Under the pieces are notes generated by a model. It did not search any database, was not told the DNA's origin, and saw only the letters and a program-made list of their open reading frames with translations. Shown one piece after another: positions 27,310-36,497 of a stretch of 62,992 bases of DNA. Origin of the DNA: Synechococcus sp. UW140 (GTDB taxonomy: Bacteria; Cyanobacteriota; Cyanobacteriia; PCC-6307; Cyanobiaceae); contig CAMCMT010000013.1 of assembly GCA_945875915.1 (NCBI GenBank), forward strand, positions 1 to 62,992, in the 5' to 3' direction. Position numbers and translations under genes: made by a program. Numbering within the stretch: position 1 is the first letter of the stretch; the number at the start of each line of letters is the position of its first letter.

Positions 27310-28893
27310 ATGGTATCCGCTGCATCGCAGGAATTTCAGGCCGATGGGGTGGAACCAGGCCAAGCAGGAGCTAAGTCTGCGACCAAATTGAGCAAGGTTG
27401 AACAGGCAAAAGCAAGGTTCTGCGGCCTCGATCTCGAGCCCCGCCTCGCCGACCTCGCCGCCCAAGGTTGGCAGTCCCTTGACGAAGAAACCCTGACCAT
27501 CCATCTCAAATGGCTGGGCATCTTTTTTAGGCCCGTAACCCCCGGGCGTTTCATGGTGCGGCTGCGGCTGCCCAATGGGGTGATCCGCGCCGACCAGCTA
27601 AACGTGCTGGCCGATGCCCTGGATCGTTGCGGCGAGGAGGGCTCCGCCGATATCACCACCCGCCAGAACCTGCAAATGCGCGGGTTGCTCTTGGAAGACA
27701 TGGCGCCCTTACTTGTGGCCATGGAGGCGGTAGGCCTAACCAGCCGCCAATCCGGCCACGACAATCCCCGCAACATCACCGGCAATCCCCTGGCTGGTAT
27801 CGATCCGGAGGAAGTGATCGACACCCGGCCCCTGGTGGCCGCCATCCAGGCCCGACTGCTGGGACCGGAGGGCCCGCGCAACTTACCCCGCAAGTTCAAT
27901 GTGGCCGTGGGCGGAGCCGCCGACAGCTTCCTCCTCCATAACGACCTGGCCTTTCTGCCCTGCCACCGCGAGGGGGAGCTGGGCTTCACGGTGATGGTGG
28001 GAGGCTTTTTTTCGGCCCAACGCAATGAACTGGCCGTGCCCCTGGGCCTATGGCTGCGAACCGAGCATCTAGCCGATTTCAGCCTGGTGGTGTTGCGCCA
28101 TTTCGAACGCCACGGCAATCGCGCCGCCCGCACCAAAAGCCGGCTCTTTTATCTAATCGAGCAACTGGGCCTGGAGACCTACCGGGGGGAGCTGGTGGCT
28201 GAATTGGCAGCCCTTAGCGCCGAAGTCCTGCCCCACGACGGCAGCCATCTGGTGACCCGGGCGCCCCGCTCCGGGCTGGGGGTGCAGGCCCAGAAGCAGC
28301 CCGGCTTGCACTGGGTCGGCCTCAGCGTGCCCATGGGCCGGCTCGATGCGGACGCCATGGTCGAGCTGGCCCGCCTGGCCAAAATCTATGGCCAGGCGGA
28401 GCTGCGCTTCACCGAAGCCCAGAACGTGCTGATCCCGGGGGTGGCCACGGACCAGGTGGGGGCGTTGCTGGACGAACCGCTGCTGCAACGCCTGCGGCCC
28501 GACCCCGGCCCCCTCGAGGCCGAAGCCGTGAGTTGCACCGGCAACCGCTACTGCAGTTTTGCCCTGATTCCCACCAAAACCACCGCCCAGGCGGTGGTCG
28601 AGGAGCTGGAGCGGCGGCTGGAGTTGCCCCAGGCGGTCCGCAGCCACTGGACCGGCTGTCCGAATGCCTGCGGCCAGCCCTACATGGGCGACATCGGCCT
28701 CATGGGCGCCAAGACCCGCCTAGACGGCCAGATGGTGGAAGCCGCCAAGATTTTCCTGGGGGGATCGATGGGAGCCGAGCCCCAGTTGGCGGCCCTGCAC
28801 GGCACGGCCGTTCCCCTGAGCGCCCTGCCTGATGTGCTGGAAACCCTGCTGGTGGAGCGTTTCGGAGCCCGGCGGCGCAGCCAAACCCCCTGA
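27310..28893 (+). CDS. nirA: Ferredoxin-nitrite reductase NirA
   Basis: Six-electron reduction of nitrite to ammonium using ferredoxin, siroheme and a [4Fe-4S] cluster. The 527-residue protein has both halves of the sulfite/nitrite reductase repeat. The cluster/siroheme cysteines are CTGNRYC near residue 410 and WTGCPNACGQPYMGDIG near 450. The frame is open about 110 codons further upstream, but that stretch overlaps the TrpD2-like gene and is unconserved; the ATG at 27310 gives normal family length. Genes for siroheme synthesis follow on the same strand. Confidence 0.97.
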   Translation: MVSAASQEFQADGVEPGQAGAKSATKLSKVEQAKARFCGLDLEPRLADLAAQGWQSLDEETLTIHLKWLGIFFRPVTPGRFMVRLRLPNGVIRADQLNVLADALDRCGEEGSADITTRQNLQMRGLLLEDMAPLLVAMEAVGLTSRQSGHDNPRNITGNPLAGIDPEEVIDTRPLVAAIQARLLGPEGPRNLPRKFNVAVGGAADSFLLHNDLAFLPCHREGELGFTVMVGGFFSAQRNELAVPLGLWLRTEHLADFSLVVLRHFERHGNRAARTKSRLFYLIEQLGLETYRGELVAELAALSAEVLPHDGSHLVTRAPRSGLGVQAQKQPGLHWVGLSVPMGRLDADAMVELARLAKIYGQAELRFTEAQNVLIPGVATDQVGALLDEPLLQRLRPDPGPLEAEAVSCTGNRYCSFALIPTKTTAQAVVEELERRLELPQAVRSHWTGCPNACGQPYMGDIGLMGAKTRLDGQMVEAAKIFLGGSMGAEPQLAALHGTAVPLSALPDVLETLLVERFGARRRSQTP

Positions 28894-29042
28894 AGCCCCA
28901 ACCGCTTCCGGCCGGCCCCCGATTCCCCTCGCTCTCTTGCTGATCCGTGTCCAAGCCGCACCTGCCGCCGGCACCAACCGGTTCAACGCGCGGCCAGGTC
29001 GCTGCAACTGCCAGGGTGGATCCAGCTGCCCGGTGGCTGACC

Positions 29043-30479
29043 ATGCTCCGCCTGGGATCTGAATCGTCTGACCCGCCGCCCTTGCCGCCCGAGGGCAGCC
29101 TGGAGCGCTGGCAGCTGCTCCAGGAGTTGGGACGCAGCACCAGCGACCTCGGCCCCTGGCTGGCTGGCCTGGCCTCGGGCAACCTGGCCCCCGAGGTGGA
29201 TCTGCTCGTCACCCTGGCCGGCCGGGTGGACCCGGGAGGCGCCGAACGCCTGCTGCTCCTGGCGGCCGATTTTGGCCCGCCACTGCTGCTCCAGGCCCTA
29301 GGGCAGGCCCTACCGGCCCTGCCCGCCGCCACCCGGACGGTGTGGCTGGAGCCCCTGCTGAGCCTGGCTCCGGACGGGCCGGGCTGGCTGGCCCTGCTGG
29401 GGGCCTTCCAAGACCCCCGCGTGGCTGAACGACTGCGGCAGGCCCTGGACCACTCCCTGGACGCCCAACTGCTGGAGCGACTCGGCCATCAACGGCAGGG
29501 CGAGGATGGCGCCCTACTCCTCACAATCAGCCTGGCGCCCGGCCCCCGATCCCTGCGCCATGGGGCCTTGGAAGGGCTGGCCCTGGGCCTGTCGGCCTGG
29601 CCCCTGGAGCCCCTGCAATCCGGCCTGGCGGCCCTGGCGGAAGATCTCGATCCCGCCCTAGCCGCCAAGGCGGTGGATCTGCTGGCGCGCTTACCCCAGG
29701 GCCAACGCCAGTTGCGGCGTCTGGCCCAACGCCCCCTGGCGGCCCCGATGCAAGGCCGGCTGCAGCGGCGCCTACGGCGCTCCCCCCTGGTGCTGGTGGT
29801 GCATGGCCGCAGTGGTGGCCTGATCCCTGAGGAGCTGCAGGATTGGGCCCGGGAACTGGAGCAGCGGCGCGGCGCCCCGGTCCTCCTGCAAGCCCTCAGC
29901 AGCGGCGCCCCCGACCCAGGCCCAGGCTTCTGGGCGGGAGCCCAGCGGGCTGGATCAGTGGGCCTGGTGCCCTTACTGCTCCTGCCTGGGGGCCACGTGC
30001 GCAAGGACGTGCCGGCGATCGCCCGCGCCTGGCGCAGCCGCCTGGGCCCGGGCCCGGCGATCGCGCTCCAGCGCTATCCCTTCCTGGGCTCCTGGCCGGC
30101 CTGGCAGCACCTACTGGCTGGGCAACTGGCGGATCGCCAGGCGTTTGGGGCGATCCACTGGCTCCACCACCCGCTCGACGGCCCCCTGGCCCAGCGCTAT
30201 CTGGACCACCTGGGCGCCGTGCTGGGCAGTCCTGGACTGGCCACTCCATACACTGCACAACTGGCGGATCTGGTGTTGCCTGTGGATCGCCCCGAACCGG
30301 GAAGCGTGGCTGTGCTGCCCCTGACCCTGGCCAGTAACCGGCTCACCGACACGCTTGAAGCCGGCCAAAGGCTGGCTCTCCCCCCGGGCCAAGCCCGCCC
30401 CCCCCAGCCCCTTCCTCCCCTTTTGCAGCAGCCCGCCATCCGCCAGTTCCTGCTCACGGCGCTTGGGGCCTTGCCATGA
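29043..30479 (+). CDS. CbiX/SirB-type sirohydrochlorin chelatase with long N-terminal extension
   Basis: Likely inserts iron into sirohydrochlorin to make siroheme for NirA. Of 478 residues, the last 220 or so carry a CbiX-like chelatase domain with the metal-site histidines in VVHGRSGG near residue 250 and LLLPGGHVRKDVPAIA near 315. The N-terminal 230 residues are leucine-rich helical repeats, perhaps HEAT-like, a layout I infer from periodicity. An upstream GTG at 28947 would add 32 residues. The stop overlaps the cobA start (ATGA), and nirA lies just upstream, so the three genes form a siroheme/nitrite unit. Cobalt chelation cannot be excluded. Confidence 0.82.
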   Translation: MLRLGSESSDPPPLPPEGSLERWQLLQELGRSTSDLGPWLAGLASGNLAPEVDLLVTLAGRVDPGGAERLLLLAADFGPPLLLQALGQALPALPAATRTVWLEPLLSLAPDGPGWLALLGAFQDPRVAERLRQALDHSLDAQLLERLGHQRQGEDGALLLTISLAPGPRSLRHGALEGLALGLSAWPLEPLQSGLAALAEDLDPALAAKAVDLLARLPQGQRQLRRLAQRPLAAPMQGRLQRRLRRSPLVLVVHGRSGGLIPEELQDWARELEQRRGAPVLLQALSSGAPDPGPGFWAGAQRAGSVGLVPLLLLPGGHVRKDVPAIARAWRSRLGPGPAIALQRYPFLGSWPAWQHLLAGQLADRQAFGAIHWLHHPLDGPLAQRYLDHLGAVLGSPGLATPYTAQLADLVLPVDRPEPGSVAVLPLTLASNRLTDTLEAGQRLALPPGQARPPQPLPPLLQQPAIRQFLLTALGALP

Positions 30480-31336
30480 GCAGCGCTGCGAGCGGCCCCA
30501 ACGCCAGTGGCTCCGAACCCGGGGAGCAGGCTGTTCTGGGGCCCGATGGCTTAGGCAACAGCCTGCCGGGCACGGTGTATCTCGTGGGGGCCGGTCCAGG
30601 CGATCCCGACCTGCTCACCCTCAAGGCCCATCGGCTGCTCAGCCGCTGCGATGCCCTCGTCTACGACTCCCTGGTGCCCCGGGCCCTGCTCGACCTGGTG
30701 CCAGAGGGCTGCGAGTGCCATTTCGTCGGCAAGCGCCGCGGCCACCATTCCGTGCCCCAACCCACCACCAATGCGGTGCTGGTGGAGCTGGCCCAACGCC
30801 ACCGCTGCATCGTGCGACTCAAGGGGGGCGATCCCTTCCTGTTCGGCCGCGGCGGCGAGGAGGCGGCCCATCTGGTCAAACAGGGGGTGGCGGTGCAGGT
30901 GGTGCCTGGGGTGACGGCGGGTATCGCCGCGCCGGCCTACGCGGGCATCCCCGTGACCCACCGGCGGGCCGGCTCAAGCGTCACCTTCGTGACCGGCCAT
31001 GAGGAGATCGATAAGGGTCGCCCCGGTGTCGACTGGCGCGGCCTGGCCCGCAGCAGCGATGGGCTAGTGATCTACATGGGCCTGCACAACCTGACCCAAA
31101 TCTGCGCAGAATTGATGGCCGGCGGATTGGCCGGCAGCACCCCGGCGGCGGTGGTGCAGCAGGGCACCGTGACCGGCCAACGCCAATTGATCACCACCCT
31201 CGCCGACCTAGCTGAGCGGGTCGAGGCCGAAGGCTTCGGTTCCCCCGCGATCGTGGTGATCGGTGCCGTGGTGGCGGAGCGGATTCCCCAGTGCGCCCCG
31301 GAACCGGCACTGGTGGAGATGCCAATTCCCTTCTAA
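30476..31336 (+). CDS. cobA: Uroporphyrinogen-III C-methyltransferase CobA (SUMT)
   Basis: SAM-dependent methylation of uroporphyrinogen III to precorrin-2, the branch point to siroheme and cobalamin. The 286-residue protein has VGAGPGDPDLLTLKA near residue 38, RLKGGDPFLFGRGGEE near 120, VVPGVTAGIAAPAYAGIPVT near 142 and the VTGHE segment, all typical of the single-function SUMT. About 30 unconserved residues precede the domain. Translation is coupled to the chelatase by ATGA. The oxidation of precorrin-2 would need another gene, not in this window. Confidence 0.95.
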   Translation: MSSAASGPNASGSEPGEQAVLGPDGLGNSLPGTVYLVGAGPGDPDLLTLKAHRLLSRCDALVYDSLVPRALLDLVPEGCECHFVGKRRGHHSVPQPTTNAVLVELAQRHRCIVRLKGGDPFLFGRGGEEAAHLVKQGVAVQVVPGVTAGIAAPAYAGIPVTHRRAGSSVTFVTGHEEIDKGRPGVDWRGLARSSDGLVIYMGLHNLTQICAELMAGGLAGSTPAAVVQQGTVTGQRQLITTLADLAERVEAEGFGSPAIVVIGAVVAERIPQCAPEPALVEMPIPF

Positions 31337-31346
31337 AGCAACACCC

Positions 31347-32258
31347 CTACTCGAGCCGCAACACCCCCTGGGTGCGCTCCCGGCGCTGCTGGTCCAGGGC
31401 CCGGTAGGCCTCCTGGCAGCCGTCCCGGGGGGACAGCACACAACTCACGTAGTTGGAGGCATCAATTAGGGCGGCGCGGATCGCCTTCGCCGCAGGCGTG
31501 CGCTGGGACTGGCTGTTGTTCGAGCCAAATTGCAGGGTGCCGGCGGCGGCGGTGAGGGCCTGACCGGTAGTGCCCATATTGGGAGCCAGCCAAAGGGCTA
31601 GACCGGCGGCGGGCGCCAGGCTGCCGCCATTGGCGCGGGCTTCAGCCGTGTTGCTGGCCCGCCCCTCGACGGTGCGCGCACCGATGATCTCACCGGTGCT
31701 GCTGTCGACAATGCGGATATCGAGGGCGACGTAATCCCTGGTTTCCAGCTGCTGCTTAGCGGTGCCAAAACCGAGCAGGCCGAAGTTGCTGCCGGACTGT
31801 TTGTTCTCCACGTTGTTGTCGTAGGCCGTGAGGGTGCCCAGCACGATGTAGCGGGCGCCGGTCATCTGGCCCTTTTTAGCGGCGTTGCTGCCCTTTTTGA
31901 CGATGCCCAGTTCGGCCAGCTCCTGCTCGGACAACACCTGCTTGAGGTTGCTGCGCTCCACCACCTGGATGTCACCCGTGGCGGAGAGTTCATTGGCCAA
32001 AGTGGCGGCCAGGTCCTGGGCCACCGATCCCTGCCACCACCAGGTGGGCTGGGTCACGGTGTTCTTGAACTCCGGCACCGACACGGTGGGCTTGCTCCAG
32101 GGGCGTGCCGGGCGGGGCTGTTGATAAGGCTGTTGATAGGGCTGCTGATAGGGCTGTTGGGGCAGGGGCTGGGGATACTGCTGGGCCCCTGCGGGCAGGC
32201 CCGCAGTCCCGACAAGCAAGCAGGCGAACAGGCAGGCACTGCGGCGGTTTGGGGTCAT
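31347..32258 (-). CDS. CsgG/HfaB-family secreted protein
   Basis: A 303-residue exported protein starting with a signal peptide (NRRSACLFACLLVGTAGLPAGA). A glutamine/proline/tyrosine repeat (four PYQQ-type units) follows, then a CsgG-like domain: VSVPEFKNTV, LANELSATGDIQVVERSNLKQVLSEQE, ARYIVLGTLTAYD. CsgG proper forms the curli secretion pore, but cyanobacterial relatives lack known curli genes and often lack its lipobox; no lipobox is seen here, so pore formation is uncertain. The stop is 10 bp from the convergent cobA stop. It starts 83 bp after the DUF2126 gene on the same strand, so co-transcription is possible. Confidence 0.8.
   Translation of the reverse strand: MTPNRRSACLFACLLVGTAGLPAGAQQYPQPLPQQPYQQPYQQPYQQPRPARPWSKPTVSVPEFKNTVTQPTWWWQGSVAQDLAATLANELSATGDIQVVERSNLKQVLSEQELAELGIVKKGSNAAKKGQMTGARYIVLGTLTAYDNNVENKQSGSNFGLLGFGTAKQQLETRDYVALDIRIVDSSTGEIIGARTVEGRASNTAEARANGGSLAPAAGLALWLAPNMGTTGQALTAAAGTLQFGSNNSQSQRTPAAKAIRAALIDASNYVSCVLSPRDGCQEAYRALDQQRRERTQGVLRLE
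32116..32163 (-). repeat. 12-bp tandem repeat inside the CsgG-like gene
   Basis: Four consecutive 12-base units close to GGCTGTTGATAG (plus-strand reading), the last one diverged. They encode repeated Gln-Gln-Pro-Tyr just after the signal peptide. The copy number is likely to vary between strains by slippage; the frame is kept because the unit is four codons. Confidence 0.85.
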
Positions 32259-32341
32259 TGCTGCCGAATAAAAGGGACGATCCATCAACCCATGCTGGCC
32301 TGGAGCGGGCGACCTGGCTTGGGGCTCCAATCATCAAGCCA

Positions 32342-34588
32342 TCAGGGCAGCCGCAGGTCCACGGTCACGGCATCGGGGCTAGCTCCACGCCAGGGGGCTG
32401 CCGCGGGATCCAGCGGAGCTTCAGCACCGGTGGGCTCCTGGGGCAGGAAGCCCCCGTCTTCGCTGAGCAGGGACCAGCGCTGCAAGATCGGGCCAGCAGT
32501 TTGGGAGCCGCCCGCTTGGCTGGAGCCGAACTCGCCGCCCTGGCCCGAACCGGCCTCGGGGCGGGCCACCAGGGCCAACTCCAGGGGCAGGTGGGGCGCA
32601 AGCGTGGGGTGCAGGCAGGGGTAGAGGCGCTCCAACCGGTAGCGCACGGCCACGGACCGGGAGGCCTCAACGGCGGGCAGGGCCAGGGGGCGTCCCTGCA
32701 GCACCAGCCCGTAGCGCTGGCGGAAAGCCGGCGAGGTGATCACCTCAAAGCGGCGCAGGGAGCTGTCAACGAAGCGGCTGGTGCTGCCCCCTTCCACCGG
32801 GGTGTCACAGAGCAGGGGCCAGGGTTCGAGGCTGCGGCGGATCTCCAGCTCCGCCTCGCCCTGGCACCAGTGCAGCAGCTGGGGGAAACGCCACTGCCAA
32901 ATTTGGCGGAACAGGCCGGCATCGAGGGCCAAGCCATCGGCCGCCAGCAAGGCCAGCACCTGTTCCAGATCGGCCCAGAGCTCGCTGGGCAGCAGGCAGC
33001 GATCATGCAGGGCCTCGCCCCAGGACCGCATCTGCCCGGGCCGATGGGCGGGCTCGAGCAGGTGGGCGGCTAGGGCGCTCCAGAGCAGGGCGATCGCCGC
33101 GCTCCACTGGTGCTGGGGCAGGGTTTCCATGGCCCGGAACTCGAGCAGCCCCTGGCAGCCAGCGGCCCAGGCCGGGTTCCAGAACTTATCGAGGCTGATT
33201 TCGCTGCGATGGGTGTTGCCGCTTTTATCGGCGTGGAGGTGGCGCAGGGTTTCGCTGATCGCCACCCGCTGGTCGCCCTCGGGCAAACCGGCCAGCACCT
33301 GGTGGGCGAGCTGCAGGTCGAGCCAGGCGGCGCTGCCCTCATCGGGCCGGGGCGCCTGGGAGGCCGGCCCCACCGAGTTGCCACTAAATAGGTAGGCCAG
33401 GCTGGGGTGCTGCTGCCAGAAACGCAGCAGGCCCACCAGCCAGGCGGGCCGGCCGAAGATGGGGTTCTGCTCCAGGCTGGGGCCGCCCCAAAGCAGGTGG
33501 TTGCCGCCGCCGCTGCCCTCCTGGCTCAGGCCGGCCCGGTTTAGGCCAGCCAGGTTCAGGGCCCCCTGGCTTAGGCGCTCCAGGCTGGGGTCCCCTGGCT
33601 TGGGCAGCTCCGGGGCGGGCTGTCGCTGCTTCCAGGAGCGCAGGCCCACGGCCGCACCGCCTTCCTCCAACAGGCGCATCCAATCGGCATAGGCATCCCA
33701 ATTCGGGCAGACGGGCAGATTCACCTCGAGCACGCCCGGATCAGCGGTTAGGCCGAGCACCTGCCAGGCGCCACCGATATCGAGGGGCAGTACGCCGCTG
33801 AGGTTGGGCTGGCTCCAGGCGCCACTGGCGCTGGCGATCACGCCCAGCAGCTGCTCTAGGGGCTGCCGGGCCAAGGGCGGCAGGAACAGGCTCCAATCGG
33901 CGGGTCCCACCTCCAGGGTGAGCACCTGGCGCAGCACCCCCTCGGGGAAGTGCTGCAGGGGCAGGCGCAGGCCTGCCGGGCCGGGGGCACCCAGCAACTC
34001 GCGCAGCTCCGTATCCAAGGGCCAGGCCGCCGGCTGCCAGCCCAGCGGGCCAAACACCGTCTCATCGAGACCATCGTTGAAGCTCAGGGGGGCCGCCCAG
34101 ACGCTGCGCTCCCCATCGAGGGGATCGCGCAGTTCCAGGGGCTCCAGCTGGCAGCCGAGGCCGCGGCCGATCGCCGCCAGGAAGCCTGCGGCCGCCCCAG
34201 CCGGCAGCTCGGGCCGGGCGGCCCCATCGCTCTGGGGCCAGGCCACCACCGGCTCGCCAGTCGGCCCCGTGAACAGGCGCAGGGCCCAACGGGGGTTGAC
34301 CTCGCCGTCGTAGCGCTTGCCGGGGCAGTACATCAGGGTGCTGCCAGGCCAGGCCCGTTGCTGCAGCTGGGCCGCCAGGGCCCGGGCATAGCCCAGCTTG
34401 GTGGGGCCATCGGCCGCAAACGCCCATTCCGCCCCCTCCGGTTCGTTCGGCACGTAGGTGGGTTCACCGCCCAGGGTGAGCTGCACCCCGGCGGCGACCA
34501 GGCGCTGCTCGATCAGCGCACTCACCTGGGCAGGCTCCATGGGGCTGGGGAGCTGGGGGGCTGGAGCGTCCAAGGCTGGAGGGGTCAC
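32342..34588 (-). CDS. DUF2126 protein of the transglutaminase/ATP-grasp cluster
   Basis: A 748-residue protein of the DUF2126 family, usually fused to or beside a transglutaminase-like domain. Features seen are LGGEPTYVPNEPEGAEWA near residue 40, YCPGKRYDGEVNPRWALRL near 90, LPVCPNWDAYADWMRLLEE near 315 and SGNTHRSEISLDKFWNPA near 495. There are no membrane segments or signal peptide. The GTG chosen overlaps the stop of the transglutaminase gene as GTGA; an ATG 48 bases further in is an alternative. The molecular role is unknown; family context points to synthesis or processing of a peptide. Confidence 0.88.
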   Translation of the reverse strand: MTPPALDAPAPQLPSPMEPAQVSALIEQRLVAAGVQLTLGGEPTYVPNEPEGAEWAFAADGPTKLGYARALAAQLQQRAWPGSTLMYCPGKRYDGEVNPRWALRLFTGPTGEPVVAWPQSDGAARPELPAGAAAGFLAAIGRGLGCQLEPLELRDPLDGERSVWAAPLSFNDGLDETVFGPLGWQPAAWPLDTELRELLGAPGPAGLRLPLQHFPEGVLRQVLTLEVGPADWSLFLPPLARQPLEQLLGVIASASGAWSQPNLSGVLPLDIGGAWQVLGLTADPGVLEVNLPVCPNWDAYADWMRLLEEGGAAVGLRSWKQRQPAPELPKPGDPSLERLSQGALNLAGLNRAGLSQEGSGGGNHLLWGGPSLEQNPIFGRPAWLVGLLRFWQQHPSLAYLFSGNSVGPASQAPRPDEGSAAWLDLQLAHQVLAGLPEGDQRVAISETLRHLHADKSGNTHRSEISLDKFWNPAWAAGCQGLLEFRAMETLPQHQWSAAIALLWSALAAHLLEPAHRPGQMRSWGEALHDRCLLPSELWADLEQVLALLAADGLALDAGLFRQIWQWRFPQLLHWCQGEAELEIRRSLEPWPLLCDTPVEGGSTSRFVDSSLRRFEVITSPAFRQRYGLVLQGRPLALPAVEASRSVAVRYRLERLYPCLHPTLAPHLPLELALVARPEAGSGQGGEFGSSQAGGSQTAGPILQRWSLLSEDGGFLPQEPTGAEAPLDPAAAPWRGASPDAVTVDLRLP

Positions 34589-35523
34589 TGGGGAGCTCCC
34601 GAGGGGAACTGGGGCAGCAGGTGCACCTGGGTGGACTCCTTGGCTTCCGCCTCGGGCTCCCGGGGCAGCACCAGCACCTCGGCCTGGATATCCCACTTGA
34701 AGATGCTCTTCACCCCCGGGGGGCCGGAGAAGGTGCCCGTAATCGCAGCGGTGAGATCGGACTGGGAGGAGGTGGCCAGGGGGATATAGCGCTCATCCAC
34801 GGCCCCCTGGCCGCTGGCATCAAACCCACGCCAGCCGGCCCCCTGCAGGTAGACCTCGGCCCAGGCGTGCAGGTCGTAGCGATTCGGTTTGGGCTCCACC
34901 AGGTGATAGCCGCTCACAAACCGGGCCGGTAGGCCAACGCTGCGGCAGCACTCGATCATCAGCATGGCCAGGTCCCGGCAGGAGCCAACCCGCTCCTTGA
35001 GGGTGCGGCCGGCGGGCCAGGCGGGACCCACATGGCGCTGGGTGTATTTGACCCGGTCCTGGATGATTCCAATTAATTGTTGGAGGAAGGTGAGGCTGCG
35101 CTGGTCGCTGCCCATCAGGGCTTCCTGGGCCAGGTCTACCGCCGCTGGGTCGTGCTGACCATTGGGCAACCAGCCCTGCAGGCAGGAGAGCAGGTCGGGA
35201 TTGAGCCGGCCGATCGGCACCGGCAGGCGCGCCATGTCCTGATCGAGGCTTGCCTCGATCAGGGGGGGCTGCCAGGTTTCCACGTCTGAAGTGGCCTCGA
35301 CCCGAAAGATCCGCGTTTCCTTGAGGAAACGGGCCCGGGTGATCGTGTCGCCGCCGGCGGCTAGCAGGTCATAGCGCTGGCTGGGATCGGGGCTGATCGT
35401 CAGGCTGTAGTCCAGCAGGCGCTGGAAGCCGTGGGGCCGCGGCCGCAGGCAGAAGCGATGGGGGCCGAGCAGCACCGGATCGCTATAGCGGTAGTAAAAG
35501 ATGTGGGTTAGGCGGGCACGCAT
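34585..35523 (-). CDS. Transglutaminase-like cysteine protease family protein
   Basis: A 312-residue cytosolic protein. The N-terminal beta-rich domain (LTHIFYYRYSDPVLLGPHRF) is the usual bacterial transglutaminase N-region. The papain-like core has a complete triad: Cys in VGSCRDLAMLMIECCR near residue 185, His in YDLHAWAEVYL near 220 and Asp in FDASGQ near 236. Such proteins usually hydrolyse or transfer amide bonds. It overlaps the alpha-E gene upstream by 16 bp and the DUF2126 gene downstream by 4 bp, in a strictly conserved neighbourhood type. Confidence 0.9.
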   Translation of the reverse strand: MRARLTHIFYYRYSDPVLLGPHRFCLRPRPHGFQRLLDYSLTISPDPSQRYDLLAAGGDTITRARFLKETRIFRVEATSDVETWQPPLIEASLDQDMARLPVPIGRLNPDLLSCLQGWLPNGQHDPAAVDLAQEALMGSDQRSLTFLQQLIGIIQDRVKYTQRHVGPAWPAGRTLKERVGSCRDLAMLMIECCRSVGLPARFVSGYHLVEPKPNRYDLHAWAEVYLQGAGWRGFDASGQGAVDERYIPLATSSQSDLTAAITGTFSGPPGVKSIFKWDIQAEVLVLPREPEAEAKESTQVHLLPQFPSGAPQ

Positions 35524-36497
35524 GCCGGATTAGAGCTCGACTCGGAGGGGGACGGGGTGGGCATCACAAAGTAACGGTCATGGATCAGCCCATGGAGCCG
35601 GTTCAGATCGCTCTGGAAATGGTCGATGGCCTCATGTAGGCCCTGGCCAATCAGGTCGTCAATTCGCACAAAACTCCAGCTGGCGAGCATCAAACCGCTG
35701 AGGCATTCCAGGTCATCGGGCGGACCGGGCACCGCACTGCTCCGGATCACGCCCAGGGCCTTGCTGATGCCTTCGAGGCAATAACGCACCGAACGCGGAA
35801 AGATCGGATCGAGCAGCAGAAACGCTGCCACCGCCCGTGGGGTGATGCCCTGCTGCTGGGCCTGGCGGAACATCTGGTAGGCGCCGGCCGTGCGTAGTAG
35901 CGAGATCCACTGCAACTCATCGAGCACGCCGCCCACTTCCTCGGGGCTGGGCAACAGCAGGAAATACTTCACATCAAGGATGCGGGTCGTCTTGTCGGCC
36001 CGCTCGATCAGGCGACCCAGGCGGCTGAATTGCCAGGAGAGATCCCGGCTGAGCGTCGCATCGGTCACACCATAAAAAAGCTGGCAGGCGCGCCGAATTT
36101 CGCGCAATTGCTCCTGGGGCTGGAGCTGCCAAAACGCATCGCTCTCCTGCAGGGTCCAGTGCAGATCATTGATCTGCTCCCACATTTCCGTGGTGATCAC
36201 CTCGCGGATCTGGCGAGCATTCTCCCTAGCGATGGCGATGCAATTGACGATGCAGCTGGGGTTCTTCGGTTCGCGCACCAAAAAACGCACCACATCCTCA
36301 GGGGTGGCCTGGGGATAGAAGGTGTCGAACAGGTCCCGATCGCCGCAGGCATCGATCAGGGGCAGCCAGGGTTCGGCGCTGCCGGGCGGGCAATCGAGGG
36401 CCATGGCCTCGCTCACCTCGACAAAGCGGGAGATGTTCTCGGCCCGTTCAACGTTGCGATTGATCCAGTAGAGCGAATCGGCGACGCGGCTCAACAT
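35508..36497 (-). CDS. Alpha-E domain protein (DUF403)
   Basis: A 329-residue all-helical protein starting MLSRVADSLYWINRNVERAENISRF, the hallmark of the alpha-E family, with many conserved Glu and Arg residues (LGRLIERADKTTRILDVKYF near residue 155). No enzyme motif is known. In many bacteria it accompanies a circularly permuted ATP-grasp protein and a transglutaminase, as here, where it overlaps the ATP-grasp gene by 7 bp and the transglutaminase gene by 16 bp. A partner or substrate-handling role is the most that can be inferred. Confidence 0.92.
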   Translation of the reverse strand: MLSRVADSLYWINRNVERAENISRFVEVSEAMALDCPPGSAEPWLPLIDACGDRDLFDTFYPQATPEDVVRFLVREPKNPSCIVNCIAIARENARQIREVITTEMWEQINDLHWTLQESDAFWQLQPQEQLREIRRACQLFYGVTDATLSRDLSWQFSRLGRLIERADKTTRILDVKYFLLLPSPEEVGGVLDELQWISLLRTAGAYQMFRQAQQQGITPRAVAAFLLLDPIFPRSVRYCLEGISKALGVIRSSAVPGPPDDLECLSGLMLASWSFVRIDDLIGQGLHEAIDHFQSDLNRLHGLIHDRYFVMPTPSPSESSSNPACVPA

